A stretch of DNA of 64,000 nucleotides, taken from NCBI GenBank assembly GCA_963989385.1, contig OZ022513.1:23253928-23317927 (forward strand), in the 5' to 3' direction. This DNA is from Ctena decussata. Its lineage: Eukaryota; Mollusca; Bivalvia; Lucinida; Lucinidae. The notes under the pieces are model-generated. The model searched no databases, was not told the origin of the DNA, and was given only the letters and a program-made list of their open reading frames with translations. A program made the position numbers and the translations under genes. Position 1 is the first letter of the stretch. Each line of letters opens with the position of its first letter. Shown here in pieces: positions 35,426-47,305 of the stretch.

Positions 35426-36644
35426 CTTCTGACATTGCTGAACTAGTGTAGCTAAAACAAAAACGTTTTAAATGCAGTATAAGGAGGGATACAAGAAGTG
35501 AGAAATAGGATGGCAGATCTTTGAATATTATAAAAGGGGGTCTTTTAGCGCGAGGTCTGTGCTGTCACCGCTGACGTCATGAAAAGAAATTAATTATATA
35601 TCCTAACGACAGCACTTTTTGTTTTACATCAGCTGGAAATTCAGAGATTAATGGCAAATTCAGAGGTTAATGTAAAATATTCGACTCCACTCTTTCTTCA
35701 GTGGAACTCTTGAAACTTCCCGCTGTCCCAATGTTATAAAGAATTATATATAGTTAGACAAATGATATCATACTGTTTTAAAGCTGAACTTATTTACCCT
35801 GCACGGTCAGACGTGAAATAGAGATATACAGGCAATATTTATTTGGTCTTTAGCTATACAGAACTGCATTTCAGTCTTTGGCCCCTTCCAAGTTTGCGAC
35901 ACACTTTAGGTAGAGGTCTTCAAATGAAGAGAAGATGATGCGAAGCACCTTCATTTTGAAGTCGGCGCCTAATGCGCTGCGCATGTAGCAGGATTGCATT
36001 GGTGGTGATGATTATAATTTTAGTCCGGTCCACTTTTTCTCGTCAGAAAGAACTATTGCCTGACAGGACCATAAGAAAGCAACAATCAAACCTTCAAATA
36101 TACTGGATCCTACCTTTACTTGTATAAACCTTCCTCTAAATGGCATTCATCTCTTAAAAGGCACTGAAAGTAAGTTTTGTTGTGTATTGTATTGACACTC
36201 CTGTGCATCTTAATAGATCATATACAATACATTCAGTAATTTCAGCTAAGAAACATCATATCAATTTTAAATTAATTACTGGTGTTATGTCTAGTAAACC
36301 GAATTTTATCATAAAAAATTTAATATGTGTCATTCAAAAAATTCTTCCAGAAAAGATCATTCGTCAAATGGCATGTGAAAACATGCCTTGTTATACATTT
36401 TCTAAAGTGCATATGTCTAAGCAGCCTAGGCGAACACGCTTGTTGCTATGCATCTTTTAATAAGCTTTTGCACTTTTAAATGTACAAATCCAGTATCTAT
36501 TTAAACAGCTTATTTACTAGTGCAACATTGTACATACGTTGGCATGTTTAAGAAGTTGCTATTTACTTAAACTAAAGATGTATGAATTCATCGCTATGTT
36601 TTCTCTGGCCATTGTCATATGTTTCTCATAGCTTCACCCCTTAT

Positions 36645-36836
36645 GAGCCGCGACACGACAAAAGCATTTGTGCAGTCTGATCAGAGTCTTTGCTGTGCGC
36701 TTAAAGGGTAGATAAGGGTACAAGCTACTTCCATGCCGACAGCAAAGACTCAAATCAGTCTGGGCGGATGCCCAGGCTGATCTTAGTCTTCGCTTGGCGC
36801 ACGTGCCACTTTGTTGGTATTGTCGTGTCACTGAGC
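36645..36836. mobile_element. MITE family 1, copy E (internally deleted)
   Basis: A 192-bp copy flanked by TTAT on both sides (36,641-36,644 and 36,837-36,840). About 45 bases near the left inner arm are missing, and the right end is altered to TGTCACTGAGC. It stands near the position where copy L carries the unrelated palindrome 20-188. Confidence 0.87.
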
Positions 36837-36938
36837 TTATCATAATGTTTCCCTTAAAGAGAAGCTCTCTATTAAATGGGAGATTTGTTTCTTTGTAAGA
36901 TTCTATCTTCTCGTAGTTCTCTCATTCTCCTTACAAAT

Positions 36939-37174
36939 GAGCCGCGACACGACAAAACCAACAATGTGGTTGTGTGCCCAGTGCAGACTCTGATCAGCCT
37001 GGGGATCCGCCCGGTCCGACCAGACTTTTCGCTACGCGCTTAAAGGGTAGCTAAGGGTCTAACCTACCTACATGCGGACAGCGAAGACTCTGATCAGACT
37101 GGGCGGATGCCCAGGCTGATCTGAGTCTGCGATGGGCGCACAACCACATTGTTGGTTTTGTCGTGTCATGGCTC
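36939..37174. mobile_element. MITE family 1, copy F
   Basis: A 236-bp copy flanked by AAAT at 36,935-36,938 and 37,175-37,178. Copy L near base 250-265 lacks it. Only 100 bp separate it from copy E. Confidence 0.9.
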
Positions 37175-38484
37175 AAATGACGGATGGATTCTACTTCCCA
37201 TATGAAACCTATATGTCCAATCATCAAAGTAGGAGTGTCTGGTAAATGTTCAATTTCGATTCTTTTACAGAAATCCTTGAAATTTAAGCATACCTTGGAT
37301 ACCCTGATCAGGCATCTGATCTGGGTCTGCACTGTTTGACCTTGTCCTTTTTATAGGATGCTAGCCATGAATGGGTTAAGACGGGTTTTACGACAATGCA
37401 GTTTCTTTATATACAACTCTCGACAGATTACACTCAAATGGAGCACAAATTACAAGTCTCAGAAATATAAAAAAAAAATCACAGGAGTGGTGGTATTTGG
37501 AGATTAGATTGCGTCTACGATGCATTAATAACAATACATTAAATATAACAAATGGAATAATTTTAGATTTGTTTGTCACACTTTTAGGTCAGGAATATCA
37601 TATTAACGGAGTGATGGCAAAGTGATGCCAAAGTATGCTTTCACTATTATTTCGACCTGTTGTATATGGCGGCAAATACATACTAAAGGACAAGGTTCAC
37701 GAAGAGACAAAATCGGCCCTGTCTCAGAAATTGATGAAATTTTACTATATCATATTTATATGTTTCCTGTGATTGAAAATGGATTTTTTTAAGTCTCGCG
37801 TGTTATTTATGCAATTGTGACGTCATTAAAATACCCTACCCACCGCGACGTATTTAATGATTTTATGACGTTAACGACGTTATTCAACTTATAAGTTTGC
37901 TGTGTAGCGCTTTTCCGTTTGCTCTGTGTTACCACTCTTTAACGAGGTCGATTAGATGTTGCTATTTCTTTTCTGTGGGAGCTCGTATGTATATGTTAAT
38001 CTTTATAATTAACCTCACCCCCCCCCAACACACACACACCACCACCACCAACTCCCCCCCGCCACCCGCGTTTGTCCTGCGTGAAGGTATTACATGTAAT
38101 ACTGACAGTTGAAGAGCTTGGACAGTCTGTGTACTATCATATTTGATAAGGCATTATTTTTTCTGAGTCCGATGTAAGTTTTTGTTTGGAATTTTGTCCG
38201 CAAAACAAAATTTTGTTACATGTACGTACGTTTTATTTTGCGGACGAAATGCGAAGCGAAAACTAATTCCGACAAAACTGCTGTTTGTCATTCATGACAA
38301 TTTATTTATGTTTTTATCAGATTAGATTTGCAGTTCTGATGTAATAATAATAATAATAAACAGAGATGATATTCTTTTCTATGTCGTTATCCGTCAAAAT
38401 TCGGCACATACCTAAGTGCTTGTGGACGGATGATGGTGCCGGGTAGTTTTCAGTGTCAAGGAGTCCGACTAATTTGGTAAACAG

Positions 38485-38610
38485 TGGCGCAAGGGCCTAC
38501 TGTGCATGAGGTAGGTGCGGGTGCGGATATTTCAGACATTATATTCTCCCATATCATGTATTTTCTTTCTCCATCTCACTGGATGACGGCTCGATGTATA
38601 CAATGTAGAC
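38485..38610 (+). mobile_element. SINE-like repeat (family 2), forward fragment
   Basis: GCAAGGGCCTACTGTGCATG, a pyrimidine-rich run and ACTGGATGACGGCTCGATG correspond to the reverse-strand copy at 4,180-4,379. Confidence 0.6.
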
Positions 38611-38667
38611 TGAAATATTTCAGGAAGCGGAAATCCCTGGGGTTCCACTACAGACAATCTATCAATA

Positions 38668-38740
38668 TTATTCTCTATACATGCTGATATGACAAATACT
38701 GTTGAAACGGACATAAAATCAAAAGTTATCCATCCATCTC
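38668..38740 (+). mobile_element. SINE family 1, 3' tail fragment
   Basis: ACAAATACTGTTGAAACGG, ACATAAAATCAAAAGTTA, then TCCATCCATCTC match the 3' tail of the full SINE at 39,735-39,930. Confidence 0.65.
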
Positions 38741-39041
38741 ATGCGAGACTAAATTCTGACCTGATGCACAGTAACCACCCCACAATTTATCACTAGCAAT
38801 TCAACGAGGGATCATAGATTTAAGAGCGTTTTATTTTTTTTCCCACTAAAATAATTGTTTAAATATTCTTTTATAGTAAAAAGTGAAATTCGCTTTTTTC
38901 ATTTGAAGTTTTTGTCATCTACATGTGAATAAATAAATTATATCGAACTCAAAGCCTCTTCTTTGAATACGAGAGAACAAGGACAGACTCGGTGCCAGGA
39001 TGCGCATCTGATGGATCTGGGGAGCGGGGAGGGGGGTATGG

Positions 39042-39235
39042 AAGGATGGATGATTGCGATTTTAAATCCTTTTTAACCGTATTTCAGTCATATCAGGACG
39101 ATGGGAGGGTATAACGAAAGACTGTGTGCAATACAACCCCGTTTACGGTTGGAAAGATTTCTGCATCCAGCGGACCTCGAATCTGTCATCGCTTAATCAT
39201 CAGGCCAGGCGCTTAACCTACTGGGCTACTTGTTG
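39042..39235 (-). mobile_element. tRNA-derived SINE family 1, reverse copy
   Basis: On the reverse strand: AGCCCAGTAGGTTAAGCGCC (box A-like), a decayed box B region (AGATTCGAGGTCC), the body CCGTAAACGGGGTTG and the tail TATGACTGAAATACGG ... AATCATCCATCC. Confidence 0.83.
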
Positions 39236-39734
39236 GGGTTGGGAGCTGTTTTTCGGGGTGAGAGGTATGTAAGGGGCGGGGAGGCAGATTATCACTGTTT
39301 ATGCGTGTATTCAAAAAAACAACAACTTCTTTTCAGCTCATTAATTATATAAATTGCTGTTTATTTTATTGACCACTTTCCCTTTTTTGTCCTCTGCTTT
39401 TACAAAGAACAGCGAGTGGACACAGTATTCACCTTTCCGTAGTTCCATATCCCCTTCCCCCAATCCACCCCCTCCCTTTTGACAGACGGTTCTTAAATAC
39501 ACCTCCTGCAGCTTGTCATGAATCAGTCTGGAATTTTGCAGGCTTCTGGTCTGCAAATTCCCATGTGAGTTGGGTGTTATGGTTCCACCTTTTACCTTTT
39601 TTGCTTTTGCAAACGGGCATCAGAAAACGAACCTAGCAGGTGCCTTATTTAGGCCATTTCTTTTACCGATTTCCAATTTGCATTCATCATTCTGGAACTC
39701 ACTTCACATACTTCTTTTACATGCGAAAAGGAGC

Positions 39735-39930
39735 CCCGGAAGCCCAGTGGGTAAAGCTCTGGCCTACTGATCTAGCGGACCGGGTTCGAATCCCGCTTGA
39801 GGCGAGAATCTTTCCTACCGTAAACGGGGTTCCATTGCACATAGCCTTTCATTATCATAATGCCATCGTCTTGATACAGCTGAAATACTGTTGAAAAGGA
39901 CGTAATATCACAAGTCGTCCACCCATCTAT
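39735..39930 (+). mobile_element. tRNA-derived SINE family 1, best-preserved copy
   Basis: The head reads GCCCAGTGGGTAAAGCTCTG with a near-consensus pol III A box, and GGGTTCGAATCCC gives a perfect B box. The body contains CCTACCGTAAACGGGGTTCC. The tail is CAGCTGAAATACTGTTGAAA and ends in CCACCCATCTATC. It is about 196 bp long and lies inside the 3.65-kb element. It could be transcribed by RNA polymerase III; the tail is what a LINE partner would recognise. Confidence 0.88.
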
Positions 39931-41644
39931 CAATTTACATGCACAGTAAATATGCATATTATGGTTAGTGGAATAATGGTTGGAGATTTTTATCACTTTT
40001 CTCGCTTTGCAAATTTAATTGCTTTCTCACCCGCAACATTGCTTCTTTTGCTATTCAGTGGACCCCCTTACACACTACTCAAAGTTCTGAAAAAAAAATG
40101 CTATATTTGGGTCAGCAAAACAGAGCCGCAAATCCTTCTAGCTTATTTCAGACATGGGTGCCAAGCTGGCAGGTGTGTGCTACCATCTTCCCGCTCGTCC
40201 GGAGGGTTTGGAAGTGGAAGCCGTTTTCCCCGTAGATCAATGTTTCTCGTCGAATTCGCTGAGTTTAGTTTAGGCGGAAGAAGCTAAAATACCGTATTAA
40301 TCCTAATAAACACCCCTGTTCTAATAAACGCCTCCTTCAATAATGTTATATTTTCTTGCATGAAAACCTTGTTTGCTTCTCTAGATTAGGTAGAACTTTG
40401 ATATGGGGTCCACTCTTGAAGGAAAGAATTGCGCCTAGAAGAGCAAGTTTTTTCCTTTAAGAGTTGAACCCCACCCCTACTGAGAAGGGAGCCAAACATT
40501 TAGAGAATACTCTTTAACCAAACTACTTTTTATTAGAGGTATTTTGCTGATTTATAACAATTTCGCCCCCACCCCCACCCCCACAAACACTTTCGTAAAT
40601 TGCAACGGCCCCGGCACGTTAATATGATTTATACGACCAATTAACATTGAATTATCAGCTGTTTCTCACGGCACGGTACTCTCTGCCAATGACGTCACCC
40701 AACGCTACATTGTGACGTAAGAAACCGTGACGTTACAACTTGGCGCGTCTTTCTCAGTTATTGGTCATTGTTGCGTAAATTTCGGAAGCGGTGGGTTCTC
40801 TCTACTGAAAACAGCGATTTCATCGGCTTTTGGAATGACATATAATATCCATTTCTTTTCTGCTGATCACTTTTTATATTGGCTTGATGGAATCAGTTCC
40901 TGTCTGATTATATTCACCCCAAAACCAAACGAACATCGGCAGCGTTAGTAGAAAAGAACGCAGAGGCACATTTACATTTTGTTTTTATTAGACCATGAAG
41001 TCCCAACTTCGACACCTTCAAATTTTTACGAGATATTCTTCATTCATTTAAGAGTCATCCTGCCAAATATTAAGGTGTCGCAAAAGGGACTTCATATTTT
41101 TCAACTGCATTTTAAATGTGCAAATATGAAAAAATGACAAATTTCAGGCGTTAGGTGGTCCGATTGGATAGAGCTTTATCACACCCAAGGCAATTCTGGT
41201 AAACGTTTCATGGGTAGTTGTGGAGACAAACTATTGTAGAATATAAAAACGTACAAAACGAAACAAATTTCACATATTGCTAAAATGGGAATTTACAGGG
41301 CCAAAATGTAGGATTCGTGAATTCAGCCCTTTGTAGACTGGTCTTACTAAAGACAGTCTATAAACGATCACAGTCATACATAACGCTTGAAAATGAAAAC
41401 TATTACATCTCCCCGGTGATGTTATTTTCACCTATACGATGGTCATATTATATCTTCTGTATATGACTGAATCTGATTAGAAAAAATTAAGTTGTCTACG
41501 TTTCTCCATTGCATCTTCCCTCAACACCTTCCAAGAACGTCATGGTTTTGCATATTCCTTTTCTAAGTAACCGAAGAATACTACACTAGGCACGCGGCCA
41601 AATGTCGTCAGATAAAGCTCCCTTAGATATGCTTAAAGCACTTT

Positions 41645-42112
41645 AAGCAACGTTTACACGAGCAAAGTTTCTTTGAAAAAAGTAGGCTTGGCATAAAAAT
41701 ATTTGATCTTGCGAATGAAAACTTATGCCACAGTTTCGTTGCCAAAATTATATGGTAAAGTTTAAATGACAAACAAAATTTGTCCGTGTGAAGAGAAAGT
41801 TTGGCATGGAATATGTAACTAAGAAACTAGCTATGGAGATGAACACAGAAAGCTTTGCTCACAATCAAATCGGTTTGATCTTGAACAAAGTATATTCAAC
41901 AAAAAAAATGCGGCATGGCTGGCCGTTCACACGGGAAAAGTTTGTCCCGGTAACATTGACGAATAATGTTTGATCGTGTGAACAGAACAGGAAACATTTC
42001 CTTGCCAAAGTTCATTTAACAAAGATTCGCTCCGTGTGAACGCAAACTGTTCGACAAAAAATATTTGTTTAAGTTTCTGTCGCAAAACTTTTTTCGTGTG
42101 AACAAGGGTTTA
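41645..42112. repeat. Decayed inverted-repeat element, CGTGTGAAC words
   Basis: GCAACGTTTACACGAGCAAA at the left is mirrored by CGTGTGAACAAGGGTTTACA at the right. Inside, CGTGTGAA(C/G) recurs about five times in association with AAAGTTT. Copy L lacks the region. It is likely an old MITE; no ORF of substance. Confidence 0.55.
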
Positions 42113-43254
42113 CATATCTGACTTTTTGGAGACTCGAACAATGATGGTTAAGTAAGTATACGGTACCAAAGTTAATTTAAAATCTTAAAGAGTTCCTTCT
42201 GTCACCAGGTACAAAAGTACCAAAGTATCAAGGTACCAAAGTAAAGCTAATATCGTCAATCAAGATATCAATACTTTTCGAAGGAAAATAAAATGTGTAA
42301 ATACCTGTAAATTTAAGTTTCATCGTCAGAGTGATTTTTAACTTTTTTTTGGTCAACTCACTGACAGACAGTTGGGAGTCTAATGTACATGTACATGTAA
42401 AGCTCTTGCATTGAGTGATGAGATAACAATGTAGGGCTTAGGAAATAATAGGGCGAGCAACTCTAATATTTTCAAATTTTCCCCTTTCCCAATCAGTGTC
42501 AACTTTTGAAGAACAATATTAGCTGCCCTAGGAGAAATGTTGTTCCACTTTGTTAAAATGCAATAAAAGCATGACGGTTTTACCCTAAAATTTTGTCATA
42601 ATTATTTTTCATCTGCATAGAAAATTTTGACCCCGCTTGCCTCACTATCACTTTTGGAGGGCTATCGTGTTATTGCGTAAAACAGTAAGTTTAGACTGTT
42701 GTTGGTTGAAATCCTGATTTGTTGTTGTTCCAAGTTAACTTATAGGTGCTTTATGTGGGTTTTAATCAGGACGTTTGCTTTCATTAACCTTGGTAGGGAT
42801 TCTTATATTGGCAATGTGGGTGTATAATTACTCCGTTGAGGACCTAACTGAACAAACCTTGTACATAAAATAGTGCAAACAGGCCTAAAACCAGCAACTA
42901 TACATATATTCATTTACATATAGTGGAAAGTCAGCAGTCATTTTGTCATAGTTGTTACTATACTATTCACCAACTGAAAATAAAATGTTTAAATCAAATT
43001 GTCAGTCTATATTTGTTTATTTATTTTGTTTCTTTTGTAATTTATTTATGACAAGGAATGTTTGGGGTACCAAATTGAATATAAAATTGTCAGATAAAAA
43101 TACTGTTCCATGAAAAGAACTGATTAATTGTTGTAGCCCGTCTTTTAAAGTTTCGAATTTTTGTCTTTAAATAGCTGTTCTCTGTAGCATGAATGTTATT
43201 GATTAAGATGCATGGCATGCGTTTTGTGTCAAAAGAAATAAATAGTACTGATTT

Positions 43255-43490
43255 GAGCCGCGACACGAGAAAACCAACAAAGTGGTTGTGCGCACAGCGC
43301 AGACTCAGATCAGCCTGGGCATCCGCCCAGTCTGATCAGAGTCTTCGCTGTCCGCAGGGAGGTAGCTTAGACCCTTAGCTACACTTTGAGCACTTAACGA
43401 AGGGTCTGATCAAACTGGGCGGATGCCCAGGCTGATCTGAGTCTATGCAGGGCGCACAACCACATTGTTGGTTTTCTCGTGTCGCGGCTC
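43255..43490. mobile_element. MITE family 1, copy G
   Basis: A 236-bp copy flanked by ATTT at 43,251-43,254 and 43,491-43,494. Copy L has the empty site at about 4,030, with a single ATTT between matching flanks. Confidence 0.92.
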
Positions 43491-45034
43491 ATTTTATTTT
43501 CAGAAGGAAAACTGTGCACATCCCATACATATAGGAAAACAAAATACACTGTAAAAGTAAAATATAATAAGTCGTGTAGAGGAAAATGTCATGTTCATTC
43601 TGGACAAAAGTGAATTTGGTCAACTGTCACTGTGGCTATTTTTTTTTATCATAAGCGTGGACGTTCTTACAATCTGAGTGTTAGTTGTTCCCATACACTT
43701 TTATGTTTTCCCGCCATTTTACAAAGCGGGAGGGGGCAATTTTATGACTTCCTGTTTGCTTCATTGGACGACGGGGCCCATCCAAAAGGGGATATACTTT
43801 CTGGAAAGAATTCAGGAGAGCATTAAGCATTACGAGTTATCTCTCTTAAGCAAAGGAGACAGGAATGAAAAAATACAGAGTTGCGTCCTCTGGAAGTGTA
43901 TCAATTTACTGAAATGAAAGAATAAATATTTTGTCCTTGTGTGGGCTTTTGCGTGTGTTTCTTCTAAAGTTTCGAGAAGATCAATAATTTATATTGCAAC
44001 AGCAGTTTCAGGTACTAATATACATTTGTAACATGTCTTCACTTTGCATATTTCTTTGTCCCCAAACATCTTCGACACGGAATGCTTGATGAGATGTTTA
44101 TTTATGTTCATAATTCCTTACTTTCTGATTAAGTCATAGTTCATGTCCAAGTTTCAGTGGTTTGAGTTTTATGCCCTCCTAAGGTACCTTTAATTATCAA
44201 AATAGGTATAATAAAAAAAAAGTAAACAGACGTAATTGAATCACTTTTTATGATGGTCATGTGAAACAAGATCTTATTTTAAACTCAACATATATCTATG
44301 TCAACAATTAGCACATTGAAATTTTACCCGAAAACTAGTTGAGAAACAGACTTTTTTCGGTCGGAAAAACGCATTGAAATTTAAGTTGAGATGACTTCAT
44401 TTAAACACACTAGGCTGGTCACAACTCCTATCTGAAGCCTTTTTTGTAAATAAAGGAATGTACGTATATAACCACACTATGTAATCACGTGACCTAATTG
44501 TACTACGGCAGATGCTGCTTTGGTAACCGTACTGCTTATTTGTAAAGAAAAATGGTGGTCACACGCTTCGTTGTGACGGTAAGCTGGTTTATTTCTTGTC
44601 TAATTATTTCAAAATTGAAATGATTTACATCGAGCAAGTGGTATCAGTGAATAATCTGCTTTGTACTTTGACAACTAACCTGTGAATACGGTATTTAAGC
44701 GACAATCTGAAGAAATCTGCATCGGCCATGCGCTTTGTTTGTTGTCATCTCAAATATTTGTGTTTTCTCTCGATTTATTATGTTATTTTTGAAAGATCAC
44801 ATATGTATTATACATCATTTATACTGATGTTTTGTAAAAATACTGGTATTTATTGTGTGAAAAGAACAGGGGGCCGTTTTGCACGTTTTGTTTAATGTAC
44901 TGCTTTTTGTTGTGATGAACTGCTTTTTAGGTAAAACATTCCATCAACTGTACTGCTTTTCGTAAAACGATGTATCACAGTTTAGGACTTCAGACTACCG
45001 CATCATCCTGAAAATTAAAAAAAAAGTCAAAGTA

Positions 45035-45205
45035 CAGTCAAACTTGTCTTAAGGGGTCACCCAAATGAAAACTGACTGCTTAAAACAAGTGACTCCTTAA
45101 CACAGGTTCATTTGCACTGTAATTTGGGTCAAGAGACCAAGATAAGGTGGCTGCTAAATACAGGTGGCCCCTTAATGGAAGTGACCACATAAGCAAGTTT
45201 GACTG
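45035..45205. mobile_element. 171-bp MITE with TA flanks
   Basis: CAGTCAAACTTGTCTTAAGG is mirrored by CAAGTTTGACTG, with TA on both sides (45,033-45,034 and 45,206-45,207). The inverted similarity extends to GGGGTCAC/GTGACC. A Tc1/mariner-type MITE nested in the 4.3-kb element. Confidence 0.75.
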
Positions 45206-46624
45206 TAACAGCGATTCGCCTCAACTTGAGCCTTAAAATATGGTTAAAGATGCCTATGCTATACTGCCTCTACACTACTCTCCGTAATGAGCAACCGTTG
45301 CTTTATTTAAGTACTTCTTGTAATGGCAGAATTGTGTGAATATTGCAGCCTATTAGTATTTTGTACGCTAGGTCTCATATCTTTCTCACTCCATATTTGC
45401 TAGAGGCAAGAAGTTCTACAGGAGTTAAATTCGTGTCTACATTGTGAAGAAGAAGAATGTTTATTCAAGTGCTGAGGCCCTACCAGGGGGGTGGTGGGGT
45501 CAGTGCTCCCGAGCTCCCTGAAAATAATGCCCAAATCTCCCCAGCTCCCTGAAAATATTTTGCCTTTCTCGCTAAAATTATTTTGCCCCTGCTCCCCAAA
45601 TCCCTAAAAGTAATACAGCTTCTCCCCAGCTCCCCAAAAATATTCCGGCATGCTCCCTGTTCGACGTTCAGTGTATAATTGCATAAAATTTCTATCAGCT
45701 ATTCGGTGAAGTAACTATACTCAGAGGCCAAAGAAAGTATACACTTTTTGAATGTTTATATTTTACTATCTTTTATTGTCCATGCAAATTCTGCAGGATT
45801 TAGTTTTTCTCAAAGTTAATTGCTAACTCAACTAGGGCAGCTGAAGACAGGACTACAGTGGAAACAAGGTTATGGGATAGACTATACATTGTTAACTAAA
45901 TTACTGTACGAAATGCTTGACTAGCTGCACTATATGTACATGTCAGTTTTGCACATTTTCACATGCAGCAAACTAGACAATATGATTTTGCTGTTAATCT
46001 GTATTTCAAATTTCGGGATGTTTTCCTTACTCAAACCACAACGTTTGTGTTTTATTTACACACTGAAGGGGCTCTCAATCAGATATTCAGAGGTGAAAGT
46101 AAGTACACACCTTTTAATAGCCTGTTTTGGCCTTATTTAACAGGAAATTTACAAAATGGTCTCTTCGCAGCACACCTTGTCTGCAAGTGTTTTTGCACAG
46201 ATATTAAGCCAGTTGTTGGCTCTGCTGGGCTAGGCTCATAGTATAGTTCCATGGTTCAGTGTCTGTCAGCCGTCCGTTCATTTTAAACATTTTCAAATGA
46301 TATATTGGCCCTTAGTAATCGAAATGAAACATCTGTGGGATGGGGGAGTAATACGTTCTGATTCATGCCAACTGCTACGTTACTTCGGTTGCTATGGCAG
46401 TTAAAAGTTGACATTGGCTTTAACGGGAACGCTGTTTTTTGTGCTCTTACAGCCTTTGCACTGCGGATATAATAATATATAAACATTTCTTCAGTAGTGT
46501 CCTATCAATAATTTGCTTTTTGTCCCATCTGCTTGAACTTCTGCTGCCATACAGCTAGAAAAGCAAACGCTTAATAGAAATGTCAAGTATAGTAGAAGCC
46601 TCTGCAAACATACTTTTACTAGAC

Positions 46625-47150
46625 TTGGTGCAGCTTGCTCCAGAACTTTGCTTGCTTTGCTTATGCAACCTGGTTCAGAACTCTGCTTGCTTTGCTTGTG
46701 CAACTTGCTTCAGAACTTTGCTTGCTGTGCCTATGCAACTTGGTCCAGAACTCTGCTTACTTTGCTTGTGCAATTTGTCCAGAACTTTGCTTGCTTTGCT
46801 TATGCAACTTGGTCCAGAACTTTGCTTGTTTTGCTTATGCAACTTGGTTCAGAACTTTGCTTGCTTTGCTAATGCAACTTGTTCCAGAACTTTGCTTGCT
46901 TTGCTTATGCAACTTGGTCCAGAACTTTGCTTGCTTTGCTTGTGCAACTTGTTCCAGAAATTTGCTTGCTTTGCTTATGCAACTTGGTCCAGAACTTTGC
47001 TTGCTTTACTTGTGCAACTTTGTCCAGAACTTTGCTTGCTTTGCTTATGCAACTTGTTCCAGAACTTTGCTTGCTATGCTATGCAACTTGGTCCAGAACT
47101 TTGCTTGCTCTGCTTATGCAACTTGGTCCTGAACTTTGCTTGTTTTGCTT
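46625..47150. repeat. 35-bp minisatellite, about 15 units
   Basis: The unit is TTGCTTGCTTTGCTTATGCA + ACTTGGTCCAGAACT. The unit length is not a multiple of three and the unit has no stop codon in any forward frame, so three overlapping forward ORFs (up to 223 codons) run through the array. Each cycles through Cys/Leu-rich peptides. No independent sign of coding exists. Confidence 0.9.
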
Positions 47151-47229
47151 ATCAATTTCATTTATGCCACCTTAGACTGCCCATGCTATGCGTTATTCGT
47201 ATCATGAAAATAAGGACCCAGCAGGCACA

Positions 47230-47305
47230 CGTCGTAATGACGTCAAACTGACGCCGATGCGACGTCATCACGTCGCACCGACGTCAGTTTGACGTCATTT
47301 CGACG
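47230..47305. repeat. GACGTC-rich perfect-stem hairpin
   Basis: Arms of about 35 bases, CGTCGTAATGACGTCAAACT and its mirror AGTTTGACGTCATTTCGACG, surround a 4-base loop near 47,267. Each arm holds TGACGTCA-like (CRE-type) words. It may be a tiny MITE. Non-coding. Confidence 0.8.

Larger units (their letters stand above)
37685..41332. mobile_element. 3.65-kb TIR element, AAAGG ends, private to copy R
   Basis: Ends AAAGGACAAGGTTCACGAA and TTCGTGAATTCAGCCCTTT are imperfect inverses. The paralogous L sequence (about 960-990) reads through with only a few bases in between, so this is an insertion. GACGT/TGACG words cluster inside both ends (about 37,820-37,880 and 40,690-40,740). No transposase ORF is seen. 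It contains C-rich and (CA)n tracts (38,015-38,065) and three to four SINE copies. Target duplication unresolved. Confidence 0.75.

Noticed and set aside
46580..47251. 223-codon Cys/Leu-rich ORF
   Set aside because: Direct product of a 35-bp minisatellite with no stop in any forward frame; three overlapping frames are equally open.
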